Source: Saturnia japonica
Taxonomy: Eukaryota > Arthropoda > Insecta > Lepidoptera > Saturniidae
Length of the DNA: 64,000 nucleotides
Assembly: GCA_033032175.1 (NCBI GenBank)
Contig: CM065321.1
Location: 12,298,501-12,362,500 of the forward strand
Direction of reading: 5' to 3'
Shown: positions 49,149-61,475 of the stretch, one piece after another
How positions within the stretch are numbered: position 1 is the first letter of the stretch
Layout of the letters: each line of letters opens with the position of its first letter
Program-made: the position numbers and the translations under genes
Notes under the pieces: generated by a model
The model's database searches: none
What the model was told of the DNA's origin: nothing
The model's input: only the letters and a program-made list of their open reading frames with translations

Positions 49149-50425
49149 CTAACAAATAAATGAAACTATTCCATTTAGAGTTTGTTCATCTTTAATTAGC
49201 ACACCGCCAGAGTTCTTATCCTTACGTACATAAATTTTTCCTTATTTAACCCACCCAAATTTGTAGGACTTTTCCTTTGCTTCTATCCGTGCCGAGGCAA
49301 ATAAAGCTTTATTATTATATGCTCAGAAACATATATTGGAATTTTTCTCCAATTATACCATTGAGAGAAGTATTCAATTTGCCATTTTTGGATGTTTTAT
49401 TGTATCTGGAAATTGCAGAATATAGTTCGTCACGACATCTTGGTCTTCTTAATTTTACTGTAGCGATATCTCTCGCTACAACTGACGCATCAACGCATCG
49501 ATACAACTAACTACGTAGCGACACATAGCGACATCTATCGAGCCACATAGGACGCATCCTACTATCCCACATTGCGCTATAGAAATTCACTCTATCGTTG
49601 AGTATATATACAAGAACCCGACTACAACAGTCGGGGCAGCTGCCCACCAGACATAGCACCCGTCTGGCCGGAGGATCCTCCCTTTTCTATGGCGGATGAG
49701 GAACTTTTCTCTCTGTTCCTCACCTCCGCTAAATTACTATTACTCTGCGGGGGCGCGATTTGTTGTTATTGAAGCTGGCAACTCTAACAACCTTCATAAT
49801 ATCGCTGTCGTGGAGATCCTTTGATACGACCCGAGCTAACTGCTTAATGATGTCTGGTAGTATTTCATTTTTATTTTCTGGCAGACCACTAATTTCCAGT
49901 TTAGAGTCACGTGAATTCTGAACAAGGATATTCAGTTGAGCATCCAGATGTACAAAAGATTTCTGTAAGCTGTATGCGTAGTTCAGAGTTTTCCCTTTGC
50001 AATTTTTGTTGTTCAGACCATTTAGATATGAGACGTCAAAGGAACTAGATGACTTTAATTCTTCAAGTTGTGTTTTAATATCATCAATCTCAGCACGAAA
50101 TTCACGAATCAAAGTTTTAACTTCAGAACGAACAGTTTTTCTAATTTCTTCCCGAATATCACTATACTTGTTCTCCTCAATTGAACTCACTTGAACTATC
50201 ATTCACATCAGCAGTGACACGGATAGGGGTATTGGTGTTATCCCCTTTAGGCCGACTAGCTAGACAACCCGGACAAAGCCAAGCTGAACGTGCAGCTTTT
50301 CCCAGTTTTTTAAATGAGGTGACATTCAAATTAACACACAGATGATGATAATTTTTGTCACAGCTCGAAGAAACAATTTTTTGGAATGTTTTTACCACTT
50401 TGCTACATGCGTCACAACTGGACAT
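49149..50425 (-). pseudogene. CR1-like ORF1: degraded PHD finger, coiled coil, RRM-like tail
   Basis: Begins MSSCDACSKVVKTFQ, with CDKNYHHLCV and WLCPGC as the later zinc ligands. One expected Cys before CDK reads Ser. A frameshift near 50190 leads into a long Glu/Lys coiled coil (about residues 85-150) and a LDIRG-like LEISGLPENKNE segment. The frame breaks at the solo-LTR-like insertion and continues beyond it with RRPRCRDELYSAI and ALFASARIEAKEKSYKFVWVK. This domain order is that of CR1/L2-type ORF1 proteins, which act in LINE ribonucleoprotein formation. Confidence 0.7.
49459..49733 (+). mobile_element. Solo-LTR-like repeat, copy 2, with 4-bp target duplication TTAC
   Basis: TTAC at 49455-49458 and 49734-49737 flank the repeat, and the LINE ORF1 frame is continuous across it if the repeat and one TTAC are ignored. 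It is colinear with 19998-20251 and carries a TATA-like run near 49603-49610. The 4-bp duplication fits a Gypsy-type LTR. The 3' end (CTAAA) is not the canonical CA. Confidence 0.6.
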
Positions 50426-51189
50426 TTTTATTTCTTATGGTGTATTGATTTTGAAGAAGGAAATAATTCAAAAAGACAACTACGGCTAGGCTTTGATCCG
50501 ACGGCAAAAGTAATATATATAATTATTCAAATATTCTTGGAGATGCAGGCAGTTATGAAACAGCAATATCCCAAATTAACTATTGTGCGATCGCTACATA
50601 CCGTACAAGATTTATAAATGTTACTGCTAAAAGTTCGTAAGCGCCGTGTATAACGCGTCGCTTACGCGTAATCGTCACACAAAACACTACGACTGATATT
50701 TTGAGATGAAATTATGCTTGATTTATGGTTTTATTAATATTTTCAATCTAATATAACTGCATTACACCACACACTACTATTGTTATTGTCACTTTAACAA
50801 TTACATATGTACTGGTATAAGTTTTGTATCGAAAAGGCCAATTTAAATCCTGTTTAACGATATTTAAAGCGGAGCAATCTGAACACTTGCACTCTAGTTC
50901 TAAGTCATATGAGTCATAGTTGAGTAGATTTCAAAGATGGAGATCGAAGAAGACTAAAATAAACATTTTAGTGAATATGTACAAAAATAAAAAGGATGAA
51001 AAAAAATTAATAAAGAAACACACCAGATGATAATGAAACATGACAAACTAAAAAAAAGCCACTGCGAAGATATTTATTTTATTACTATGTGTATGGTGGT
51101 CGTGATCCCTACCACTCCACTGGAATGTTGAATATACACCGGGTGATCCCAAAAACGACAAACCAAAAGAAACTCACTGTGATTTTTAA

Positions 51190-51510
51190 AGTGTTAAGGG
51201 AGTGTAAACCTCCTCGTAACGTAACGCGTTTCGGCGCCACTCTATTTGGCTTCCCTTCTCTACTCAGTGTTCTAACTCCTACTCTACTCTATGGTTCTAA
51301 AGTACATATTCAAGAATTGTAACTAAGGATAAAATATATTTTTTAATCAATAAAAGATTAACCTATCCTCACATTATCATATTAATATACATAAAGTTTA
51401 AGCAATAACCTAAGCTTTTCTCAAGTTAAACAATTTCATTATTAAATAGTTCAACTAAGATTCATAGATCAGAACTTATCACTTCTATCGAGCGTCTGAC
51501 TACACTTTTA
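51190..51510 (-). repeat. Partial copy 3 of the CAGTGTTGCC TIR element
   Basis: On the minus strand it matches the middle of 20575-22496: the GCGTCTGAC..CGCTCGATAGAAGTGATAA region, the ATATTAATATGATAATGTGAGG block and the CTGAGTAGAGAAGGGAAGCC block. Both termini are missing. Confidence 0.6.
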
Positions 51511-52549
51511 GCCATAATAAGGCTGAAATTACTAATTTTAGAAATGATGGTTATTATTACGTACACGTTTTGTTATACCTGTTGTTTGCAGTTGTTTCTC
51601 GTTATTGGTATGAAATTCTAATCTTTTAATTTCATGTACGAATAATCTGTCATTTTTACTTTAAAGCAAGTTGATTATTATACAATTACACCAAATTACA
51701 ATTCTATTTTAAATGGCTTTTTAATTTTCTATACATAATTCGTGATTAATTTATTTGTTTGAGTTGAAGAAATTTAACAGTCCAGATGCGGTATCGATAC
51801 GTTAATTGACAGCAGACCCTTCCTCAGCTAGAGCTAATCATAAGCTTAGCGTAACTCGATTATAAATTCGAATACTAAGATTGACGCGAAGTTTGAGCTG
51901 AGCTAAGGCTGAGATAAGACTGAGTACGCTCTATAGATTTCAGCCTAAGGGCCCTGAAGCCTCAGACGGCTTACACAGCTTCACCGTTACTTGGGTCCTA
52001 ACTCACTGTGTGTTGGCGACAGAACAGGTATTTTCGTGTCTTCTGTTAGGATATTATGTTATATTATTGTGTTTATGTGTTATTTATTATGTGTCATGAT
52101 AAAATAGATTGATATGGATAATATTATAGAGAAATGTTAGCGACTACGCTACATTATAAGTTACATGTTATGTATTAAGTTGTATATAAATGATTATGTA
52201 TTGTGTGTCACATATATGGAAATAGAACTAATATAAAATAAATAAATGCATAGAATAAGTCAATAGAGTAAGAATATTCAATGTTATGGAAACTTTACGA
52301 ACAGAAAGCGGTGATGCCGCCCGTAAATTGCATTGTTTTTGGCTTATGTACGGAATATATACTTGATGTATATAATATGTGAATGCTTAATGGATAGGTA
52401 ATACGACAAGGAATATTTTGACATATAACATGTATACACAGGATATATAATGAAAGAAATATATAGCGATTAACAGGGCGACCAAAGTGAAAACTAAGGT
52501 TAAAAACACGAATTAAAGCGGGGCTCTCTTTACGGTCACTCTCCGAACT

Positions 52550-52870
52550 AATTAAGCTCGAAGAGGCGCCGTATGGGGCACGGCGCAATTCAACGAGAAC
52601 AAGTAACTACGAGTAACAACAAGAAGAAGGCTTTGGTCGTCATGCAAGCAATATTGAAGAATTCGACTTTTATTGAAGACCCGGCACCTCAAGCGGTCGT
52701 GCATTATTGTACCCCCCGGACCCCCTCACTAACATCGCGTCCCACTGGCATCCGTACGGCGTCTACGAGACGGGCATCCGGCGCAACAAAACACCCGTCC
52801 AAACCGGGGAAACGTCACACCCCCCCCCCCCCCCTCACGCATAGGGGAAGTGACGCGTACCAAACACTGT
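52550..52870. other. GC-rich island with poly-C run, function unknown
   Basis: This stretch is clearly richer in G+C than its surroundings and contains a run of 15 C near 52819-52834. An open frame on + (52573-52872) encodes a Pro/Ser/Arg/Thr-rich 99-residue peptide with no family motif; a frame shift of either sign would change it. It may be part of an unrecognised retroelement or an old promoter/CpG region. Confidence 0.35.
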
Positions 52871-53369
52871 GAAATGTGAATATTACGTTTATTTTTGTAG
52901 CTGTGATCACCAGAGATAAGTGATCATCATTACTGATCACTAACAACAGATTTTAATATATCTGTGGTCCTCATTCGCCACTATTTTGTGCTGACTGTTT
53001 TAGAAACAAGATTAATAAAATACTGAAGAGATGACAGTTATTAGACTGTTTGTTTCACGACACGTTACTTTTAACTGTACTATTTCTTACCCGACGTATT
53101 ATATTACTCTATGTTTCCTACCAAGTAAATATGCTAGCTTTACTGATGTAGTTTATTTACCATTGAACATACCAAATATCTATGTTTTATAACATGAAAC
53201 ATTGTATTTATGCAGTGCGTGCGATTTTAAGCATTTTAGATGATTTAAAGTACGAATTTATCAGTTGGTATCCTGTTCTGATGTTTCTGGATTTTGATCC
53301 TATCCATCTGAAATGTTGGATGTAACACATTTTAACATTGCGTTTATTCAGTACTTCTGCTAATAAAAT

Positions 53370-53510
53370 CAAAATATCTTTTATTCAATTTAGGCCCCAA
53401 GAAGGCACATATGAATGTCAAAATACTACCACCGGTTCGGAATACATCCCAGCCATCGAGAAGAACCGACAAGAAACTCGATCGGGTTTATCAACATCTT
53501 TATTATCTTT
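53370..53510 (-). repeat. LINE/SINE 3'-end fragment (minus)
   Basis: On the minus strand it reads CCCGATCGAGTTTCTTGTCGG, TTCTCGATGGCTGGGATGT and ends GGGGCCTAAATTGAATAAA, the same family as 8380, 16770 and 19525. Confidence 0.6.
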
Positions 53511-53529
53511 ATTTTATAATTGTTTTTAT

Positions 53530-55320
53530 ACTATTTAAATAAATACAGTACAATACTTAACTATGGCCGGTCAGGGAACCAATATTGAATGTTACTAAAC
53601 GCATATTTACAGCTTTGTGTCTAATGTCGCCGCTTACGCGCTTTTGAGAGACGCCCTAGTATTGTTTTTCGCTGCTGAGAAACGCTGACTATCACTTGAG
53701 GGGACGTCCTAGCATTTAAACTTTTCTTCTTTCTTTGTACTTTCATCAAGACTGGAGTATATCGTTTTGCCTGTTATTTTTTACTGTTTTAAGGTTGAAT
53801 TTAAAGAATTTTTACCTAAGCTATTAATAAAAATTATATTTGGGAAATTTGAGACAAATCTGAATATTATATATGCCCCAAATTTGGAAAAAAATCTGCA
53901 TTGATTTGTAGGGGTATAGTGACAATTGATGGCTTAAATGGCAAGTATCCAGTGTTCTAATTCAATAACTAAAAATAATTCAAGTATATTCAGGGTTGTC
54001 AACTTGTGATAAATTCCTCAAAATTCGAGGAATTTTAACTCTTTTGGGGATTCTAGGAAATTGGCAATATATTGGGAAATGCACCTATTGCAGGGGCTTT
54101 TAAATATTTAAAATTTTGAAGTTTTACTTCTTTTTGCCCGCTTAATAGATTAAAATTGAGATCTGCTCGAGCATTATGTGATTGATTAAAATACATATCC
54201 AGTTTGGTTGGCAGTATAGAATTTTTGGATTTATTATTATTTTGTTAGGTCAAAGAAGTATGATTTTTTATGTGCATACATACGAGGAAGTACTAATATT
54301 TTTTTAAGCTATAAATTATTAATAATATATTGCTAGTTTTATACTTGAAAACTTCATGGTGAACGAAAATATATTATTTTTAAAGTAGCGCATATCTCTT
54401 ATTTATATTGTATAGCCAACAGTTACTGGGGCTTAAAATGTGTTTAGGTATAAAAAAAGCGAGGCTCAAAAATTAAAAAATCACAATATACCTGTTGCTC
54501 TTTTTGCCATTAGGAAATGTATCTATAAAAAAATAATCGATGAAACAATAAACAGTAGCAATATATTGTGAAGAAAAAATTTATTTGAAATTAACTTGTA
54601 CCCACGCCATGTACATATATCAGAAAACAATAGTATTGAGTATCTTATGTGTTAAATCAGGTGATAAGCTGGCGGTGTGCTCAATTTCATCCAAACCCAT
54701 TCAGCCATTTTTTAAGTGAATAAGTAACATACATCAAAACATACAAACTTACACATTATTAGTAGGATATAATGACAATACTATAGTAGGATAGGGCAGT
54801 ATTAAGTAAGAAAGAGTATATAGGATAGTGGGATAAAACTGTATTTAATTTTAATTTAATTTACGATGTTATTTTTATTAGTTGTATACGTATGTTCATA
54901 TAATGTAACCCTGAAAGCAAACATTAATAAATATGTTACTTTAAACTTAGGTATTAAAATAGAAACAATAATATAAAGTAATTTATAATTCACAATCGAA
55001 AATAAACTAACCACAAAACTAAAATGATAATTGACCCGAATAAAAAGTATTTTATGTGTTAATCCAGGTAAATAGCGTATCTGTGTGCAAAATTTCATAC
55101 AAATCCGTAATTCCCGGAGTAACAAACATACAAACTTTCACATTTATTATAATAGTAGGATTTCACATTAAAAAAGAACAATAGGAGAACATAATGCTTA
55201 AAAGTATTTTGTACCAGTCTTCAGTCAGTATTATTTATGTGTAGTAGTATATTTATATGGGAATCAGGACTTCGGCCTTCCCGGATTTGGGGAAAATTTT
55301 TGTGGAATTTGGACATTGAT
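53530..55320. other. Gene-free stretch upstream of RpS17
   Basis: No coding region is supported. Retroposon 3'-end phrases (TTTCATCCAAACCCATTCAGCC, ACATACAAACTTACACATTATT) are at about 54685-54765, and a second set at about 55080-55160. A GGGTTGTCAAC end near 53995 may be a lone transposon terminus. The RpS17 promoter should lie in the last 100-200 bases before 55349. Confidence 0.45.
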
Positions 55321-55348
55321 AACGCTGACAATTCATGAAATAAAAAAT

Positions 55349-55357
55349 CTTTCTTTT
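55349..55357 (+). promoter_or_regulatory. Possible 5'-TOP transcription start of RpS17
   Basis: CTTTCTTTT about 40 bases before the ATG resembles the terminal oligopyrimidine tract at which ribosomal protein mRNAs start. A start here would give a leader of about 40 nt, normal for this class. No TATA box is evident nearby. Confidence 0.4.
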
Positions 55358-55390
55358 GTATCTGTCAATACAGTTTGCATCGCTGCAATC

Positions 55391-56717
55391 ATGGTAAATT
55401 ATTTTTTTTTAATAAAAACCTTAATATATTTTAATAATCAATCCATGTAATAAAAAAATGAATTATCGATTGTCTGTCCATACATTAAATTTGCCTTTAA
55501 GTATCTATATTTTATGTTAACTCTTTCTAGGGTCGTGTCAGGACTAAGACCATCAAGAAAGCGGCAAAGATTATTATTGAGAAATATTACACTAGGCTTA
55601 CGCTTGATTTCGACACCAATAAAAGGATATGTGAGGAAATCGCTATCATTCCCACTAAACCTCTTCGTAACAAAATTGCTGGGTGAGTAGAGAATAATTT
55701 TGTTTTGAGTGACTTGAACTAGGCCACTTTAGTCTCTTTCATATAATTATATCATATTAATTGTTAATCAAAAGTATACTATCCATGTATAAGTATATGG
55801 TAATCTGTTATTCAGGTTACTCTAAGAATCAAGCCATAAAAAATATCCTTAAAGTGTGTTTATTGTTGTAGTACCTATTTAAAGGTCAGTTGATTTATAT
55901 TTTTCCTTTTTTATTTATAAATAATATAAGTAATAATTAAACTGATTTTTAAGTGTATACCATATTCTATAGCCAACATTATTTGTTGTTTCTATGTCTG
56001 TTTGTTTTAGATATTGTTACAAATCAACTTGAATAAACAATTAATCTAGTTTTCTCACCTGTGTATATGTACTTTAAATACATAGTACTTTTCTCTTGGA
56101 TTTATCATAATTACCACATGACACTGGCAGAATTGTGTAATTCTTCCATAGACGCCAATTGATTAATTTAAAAAAAGTATTTTTTATGTATTTGGCTAGA
56201 TACTAATACTAAATACACAATATTATAACTTAAGGAGAAGTCTATGAAGCAATTTTTTTTATTTTGAATCATTAACCACTCAATCAATCAGTCAGTTAAT
56301 CAATCACCTTTTTGCCTGTTCCATATTCAAAGACACTTGTACTTAGGAGTAAACTCTAGTTGTGTGTTGTAGCTCACACACACAAACTTTTTATATTCAT
56401 GATTTAATTTATTCATTATGTTGTCTTCAAACATTAAAGTTAATAATTAAGTAAAAAATCATTGTTTTAGTTTCACCACCCACTTGATGAGGCGTCTCAT
56501 ACACTCACAGGTGAGAGGAATCTCTATTAAGCTTCAAGAAGAGGAACGCGAGAGACGTGACAATTATGTGCCAGAAGTATCAGCTCTGGAACAAGATATC
56601 ATTGAAGTGGACTCAGACACCAAGGACATGTTGAAGATGTTAGACTTCAATAATATCAATGGTCTGCAACTAACGCAACCTGCTACACAAGGAGGCTATG
56701 GTGGCAGACGTAATTAA
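55391..56717 (+). CDS. RpS17: 40S ribosomal protein eS17, three exons (55391-55393, 55531-55682, 56471-56717)
   Basis: This is a structural protein of the small ribosomal subunit. Exon 1 contributes only the ATG before a GTAAAT donor. Exon 2 follows CTTTCTAG and encodes [20 protein letters not shown] and on to PLRNKIAG. Exon 3 follows TTTTAG and encodes FTTHLMRRL, then [24 protein letters not shown] and the typical end QGGYGGRRN. The joined frame is 402 nt (133 aa), matching the usual eS17 length in insects. No frameshift or stop is seen. Splitting the ATG from the rest is common for ribosomal protein genes. The match to the family is continuous, so a processed pseudogene is excluded by the two introns. 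Confidence 0.97.
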
Positions 56718-56782
56718 ATCTATGTGATAAAAACATTTTTTGTTTTATTTTTATATTATTTTGTTTAACTCTCGTAATATCT

Positions 56783-56788
56783 AATAAA
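56783..56788 (+). terminator. Candidate poly(A) signal of RpS17
   Basis: AATAAA lies about 65 bases after the RpS17 stop codon, a short 3'UTR typical of ribosomal protein genes. Confidence 0.5.
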
Positions 56789-56829
56789 TTTCTTAGTGGA
56801 AATTTAACTTACTATATTATAAAAGAAAG

Positions 56830-57765
56830 TCCTGTGGAGCGTCTCTGTCTGAATGAGATAAATTTTAAACATTTACTGAATGTGTTTTCATATGGTTTTC
56901 AACATTGCATGAGGAAAGTTTAAATCTATTGTTCATTACGGTTTTGAGTAAAATATGACTGATTGGTGAAGATGTCAGAAAAAATCATGCCAACTGGGGG
57001 TTTTTCTGCCATGTGTTGTGTAAGCCAATAGAGTTATATGTACTACTCTGCTACCTGTGTGAAGCTAGGATGGGTTGCTAGTTTTATAAAAAGTAGTGAT
57101 GTGATTATTTCCAGAAAATATAGATTTTATATATTTTCATTTTAATGAGTTTAACAAAAAAAAAAACATTTATTAATTTGCTTTTTGAGTTGGTATTTAC
57201 TATATATGTATATCCATATTATGGAAAAGACAATAAAATAGTATTAGGACTTCTCACAAGTTTTTGCATAAGAGAAATTAATTATTATACCTACATTTAT
57301 TTAGGTATGGTTTAACTGTAATTGTAAATAATTTTTATTAAAACGGGTGGTAGGGCATAAATTTTTTTTGCAGGTTTCTCTACTTGGTTCTGACTGGTGG
57401 AATACCCCCGCTCTGTATGAGATCGCAGCTAAATAGTTTTGTGTTTTTTCCAGAGTTCCTTGGGGACAGGTTTTCAAGGTTGGTACCATGTGTTAAGTGA
57501 TACCTGTGATATTACAAGCGTCCGTAGGTTACGGTAGCCGTTTACCATCAGGCGGGCCGTATGCTTCTTTGCTACCTTAATTGTATAAAAAAGTCGAACC
57601 AAGATTTTGTAGAGTGAAATATCGATTTATAAAAATCAATTCTTTTATAATCTCTCCCAGATCATGCCTAATACAAAGTTCTATGATTTCAATACATGTA
57701 TTGTGATATAGATAATCATTTCTCAATTGGTGTGACATTCCTAATTCTACTTTGCATCGGTACCT
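56830..57765. other. Gene-free stretch after RpS17, with one dispersed repeat
   Basis: Nothing coding is supported. At about 57345-57590 there is a copy of the GGTGGAATACC / ACAAGCGTCCGT family, ending CATCAGGCGGGCCGTATGC. Confidence 0.45.
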
Positions 57766-57770
57766 AACTA

Positions 57771-59367
57771 CACTCATCAAAAAAGTCTAAGCAACATGTA
57801 CTAATTTAAATTTTAGGATGGTTCTTCACATTATAACGTTGTATTTTATTTTTAAAATAATATCTTTAGGGTCCTATGATGTAAAAATAACAGCTGTTGT
57901 CTTTATAAGTTCTTTTAATAACAGAAATGAACAATATTAGAATATACTGTAGAAACTAAGATACTTAAGAAACTAAACTTGTTTCTTAAAAAATTAAATT
58001 TCTAAAGAAAATGCATTTATTGTGAAAGAATAGAACAATTTAATACAAAGTATGGGCTCCTCTGCTATTCAGAACTTGTCGGCAACGATTATTCATTGAA
58101 TTAATGAGACTGTTTATGTCATCTTGCGGTATTCGCTCCCATTGGAATTGTAGCAAATCCTTCAGCTGTTGGGTTGTTGTCGCTCCGTCCAAGTACTTCA
58201 AAACACGTCTCTGGAGCATGTCCCATGCGTGCTCGTTGGGGTTGAGATCTGGCGATTGTGCAGGCCATGGCAATACCCGGATGTTCTCCGTTGCAAATTA
58301 TTCATTGGTTCACCGAGCTGTATGTGAACGCGCATTGTCATGCATTAACCTAAAATCGGAGCCAAAAGTTTGTGCAAATGGGTAGACATAAGGTTTGAGA
58401 ATATCCTCAATGTAATTTTCAGCATTCATGTTTACATTTACAAAAACGAGCTCTGTTCGCCTGTTCTTCATAATACTCGCCCATAACATAACTGTTGAGC
58501 AGCTGTATGGATGACTTCCTGAACGCACCTGAGCCTTTCAGTATTTCCGGGCCGACGATACACTCGCACCCTTCTTGTATCAGGCTTAAACCCGAATCGC
58601 GACTCATCGGAAAACATACTTTTATCCCATAGTTCCTGGGTCCATGTTATGCGTTCTCTACACCATTCATATCGACGAGCGCGATTCCCGTGACGTATCG
58701 TTGGGCACCTGATTGGGCGTCGAGCTCGTAGGTCGTACTCATGCAGTCGATTTCGCACAGTTTGAGGACTTACATCAACACCACTTGAAATTTGTAGCCT
58801 CAAACTTATCTCTCGAGCGGTTAACATCGGCTGGCGTCTTGCAGTCAGTTGTATGTACCGGTCTTACCGAGTGGTTGTACTCCTTTTACGGCTTGGATGC
58901 TGTTCAGCGGGTTCTCCTGTATTATTGTAGCGCTGCCAAAGACGACAAATAACACTTCTATGAATGCCAAAATGTCGAGATACCTGAGATTGATTACTTC
59001 TCGCTTGCAACATCCCTACAGCTCTTTGCATTTCATCTGCCATCAAATGACGTCGCTTCATGACGTAAAGAATATCTAACAATTCAATTTTGTCGCTAAC
59101 TTTATTTAAATGGTTGGTAAAATTATAAAATCAAGACTAAACGTAGCAATTAAAACGCACTTAAATTCAAACAAATTCGCAGTCATTTGAATTTAATGAA
59201 AAAACAAAACATAATCAAATATTTTTTTACAACCAGCCAGTATGTCATCAATAACAAAAAAGTTTACTTACCTACGCACTTTGTATGAGTAAATATTTAG
59301 AAATTAATTAATATAAATGGAAAAATTTGTAATATCACGCATGTTGCTTAGACTTTTTTGATGTGTG
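57771..59367 (-). mobile_element. Tc1 element with 28-bp TIRs and TA target duplication
   Basis: CACTCATCAAAAAAGTCTAAG (start of a 28-bp repeat) is at 57771-57798 and its complement at 59340-59367 with one mismatch. TA flanks both ends. Size 1597 bp, normal for Tc1. One transposase gene runs on the minus strand. Confidence 0.9.
58040..59082 (-). pseudogene. Tc1-type transposase, one frameshift and several stops
   Basis: The N-terminus has the paired helix-turn-helix (MQRAVGMLQARSNQSQVSRH, then LTAREISLRLQ). Catalytic phrases follow: SMFSDESRFGFKP (Asp 1), LMHDNARSHTA (Asp 2) and WPAQSPDLNPNEHAWD (Glu in NPNEHAW, with the usual DD34E-type spacing). A CAA to TAA type change stops the first frame after STTTR. 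A frameshift lies near 58500, and stops follow SHTAR. The element therefore cannot make transposase, although its TIRs are well kept. Confidence 0.9.
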
Positions 59368-59804
59368 TATTAGACAAATCAACAAAATCACTGAAAGGTT
59401 TATTTTATTACTGTGTATGGTGGTGCAAGCTCTACCACTCCGCTTGATTACTGCATCAGCTGAACTACTGATAAATGTTTATTGATTTCGACTCGAGGCT
59501 TTTAGATAATCTAGTCATTTATTAGAAAAATAAAACGGCATTTCCGCAACTCTGTCCTAATTTCAGATTGTGTCGCTAAGCCAACAGTCGCGGACACATC
59601 AAAAAAATCGAAGGGTTTAGCTTTAATGCGGAGCAAAGAGTGTTAACAGTTAAGGAATTGCGTAGCCAAAACTTGGCCATCATATTTACGAAATCGTATC
59701 ACAATTAAATGTCTCAGTTAATATTAGGGACGGAGACGAATGAAATACCTACCATAGACCAATATACCTACTCATGTTGAATAAAAAAAAATGAACAAAA
59801 CGGG

Positions 59805-60378
59805 CAGTGTTGCCAAGTCGAAGAAACAAAAAGTGGCCAACCACTTGATGAAGTTGCTAGAATGAAAAAAATTCATACCCTACAAGTGGCCAAAAATTTG
59901 ACTTGAAAACAAACACAATTTCCTAACATGAAATCGTTTTATACATCTATTGATTATACGTTGATTCTACATAACATTCTTAAGACGTTAATGGTTCTGA
60001 TTTTTTAGAAGCAAGGAAAGCAGTTTAAATAATCTCTTTTTCTTAGTAAACAATTATGTGTATGTAAACTCATCTTATTTCTATACCTACTTTTTCTTTA
60101 CCGCTCTTAGGATGCTAAATTTTAATAAACTTTCCACTTCTGCATTTGAGACAGAAGGATAGAGCCTCCAGAGGGAGATCATGAAATACTGATTCTCCGT
60201 TGGTATTGTAGATGTGTGAAAACAAGTGCTATGTTAAGGAAATATAAACAATAGTGTATTTTAAAAGAGTCGCTAAACGTGTGGTCTGTGATTTAGCCAT
60301 TATTATTTGATATTTTTGGTTAAATCAATCTTAAATGTTGCCATATATAGCCACAAAATTGGCAACTTGGCAACACTG
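59805..60378. mobile_element. 574-bp MITE with 14-bp TIRs CAGTGTTGCCAAGT
   Basis: CAGTGTTGCCAAGT at 59805-59818 is exactly complemented at 60365-60378. No coding capacity. The terminus shares CAGTGTTGCCAA with the elements at 20575 and 44244. Confidence 0.75.
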
Positions 60379-61475
60379 GTCACGGACTGGCCCGTACGAT
60401 ATTTTAGTCAATTGTACTTTAAATTAAAGAAAAATAATATAGTACAAAAAATATTATATTTTCATCGCTAATTCAACTGTTGTGCTTATTACCCGACTGC
60501 CAAAAAGGAGGGTTATGTTTTTCGAGCGTATTGTATGTATATGTGTATTTATATTTATTTCTTTGGCACGTTTTAATTGTGGGAGTGACATAGGCTGTAT
60601 AATATCCACGTACAACGTCTGGGAATCAAATAAAAAGCAAAAATAGAAAAAAAAAATGTTTGTCATGTTTTTGTTGCGGTCGGATGTTTTGTTTATAAAT
60701 ATTTATTTTATATTCTTTTGTTAAATGAAAAAGAAGGGCAAAATATCATTGAAATTTACTTTCATTTTGTTTGAAGTTTCTAGAAGGAAATAATATCAAC
60801 ATTGTAATGTAAATGTTTACAATATTATGAAATATTTAGAGTACAAATTAGAACAGCGGAAAGTGGACCACTTTTTCGATATGACACAAACAGAAAAATG
60901 AATAAAATAAAAGAAAAATGACATACATGAGCACTGAAAAAATTTCACTCCTTTTTGGTTAGTTAATCAATACTGATTAAAAATAAATGTATACTATATT
61001 TTTTTCAAAATTTCCCAAACGTACTATATATTTTACAGTTTTTTTTTAAATACACTATATTTTCCCAAAAAAGGTGGCAAACCTACACCCGACAGATGTG
61101 ACACATCTCAGTGAAAATTCAACCGGGTGATCCTGAAACACGACAAACCAAAAGAAAGTCACTTTGAAGAGGATTATTTTATTACTAGATGTATGGTGGT
61201 CGTGAACACTACCTACCAACCGCTTTTAATCTATCCACGTTTTGACATGAAACTTTGAAATGATTCAGTCTATCGTTGAGACTCGCCTGGAATACAACCA
61301 TCCACCCACTACCCCTGTAACTTCCCCTCAAGCTACCGGGTTGTTCTGTAGGCAACGCCATTTTTTTTAACACCTTAGTCTCGTACTGGCTCACGTCACA
61401 CAACCACGACGTGCTCCGAATTTATAATCTTATTTGATATTGTTTCGAAAAGCCACGTTGCTAAGGATCAAAAGT

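Larger units (their letters stand above)
45930..50460 (-). mobile_element. CR1-like LINE with PHD-type ORF1, interrupted twice
   Basis: ORF1 (49149-50425) and ORF2 (45941-49094) lie in the usual order on the minus strand. The element is split by a solo-LTR-like repeat at 49459-49733 and a 363-bp insert at 48179-48541. The 5' end near 50460 is approximate. The 3' end is near 45930. Confidence 0.75.
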
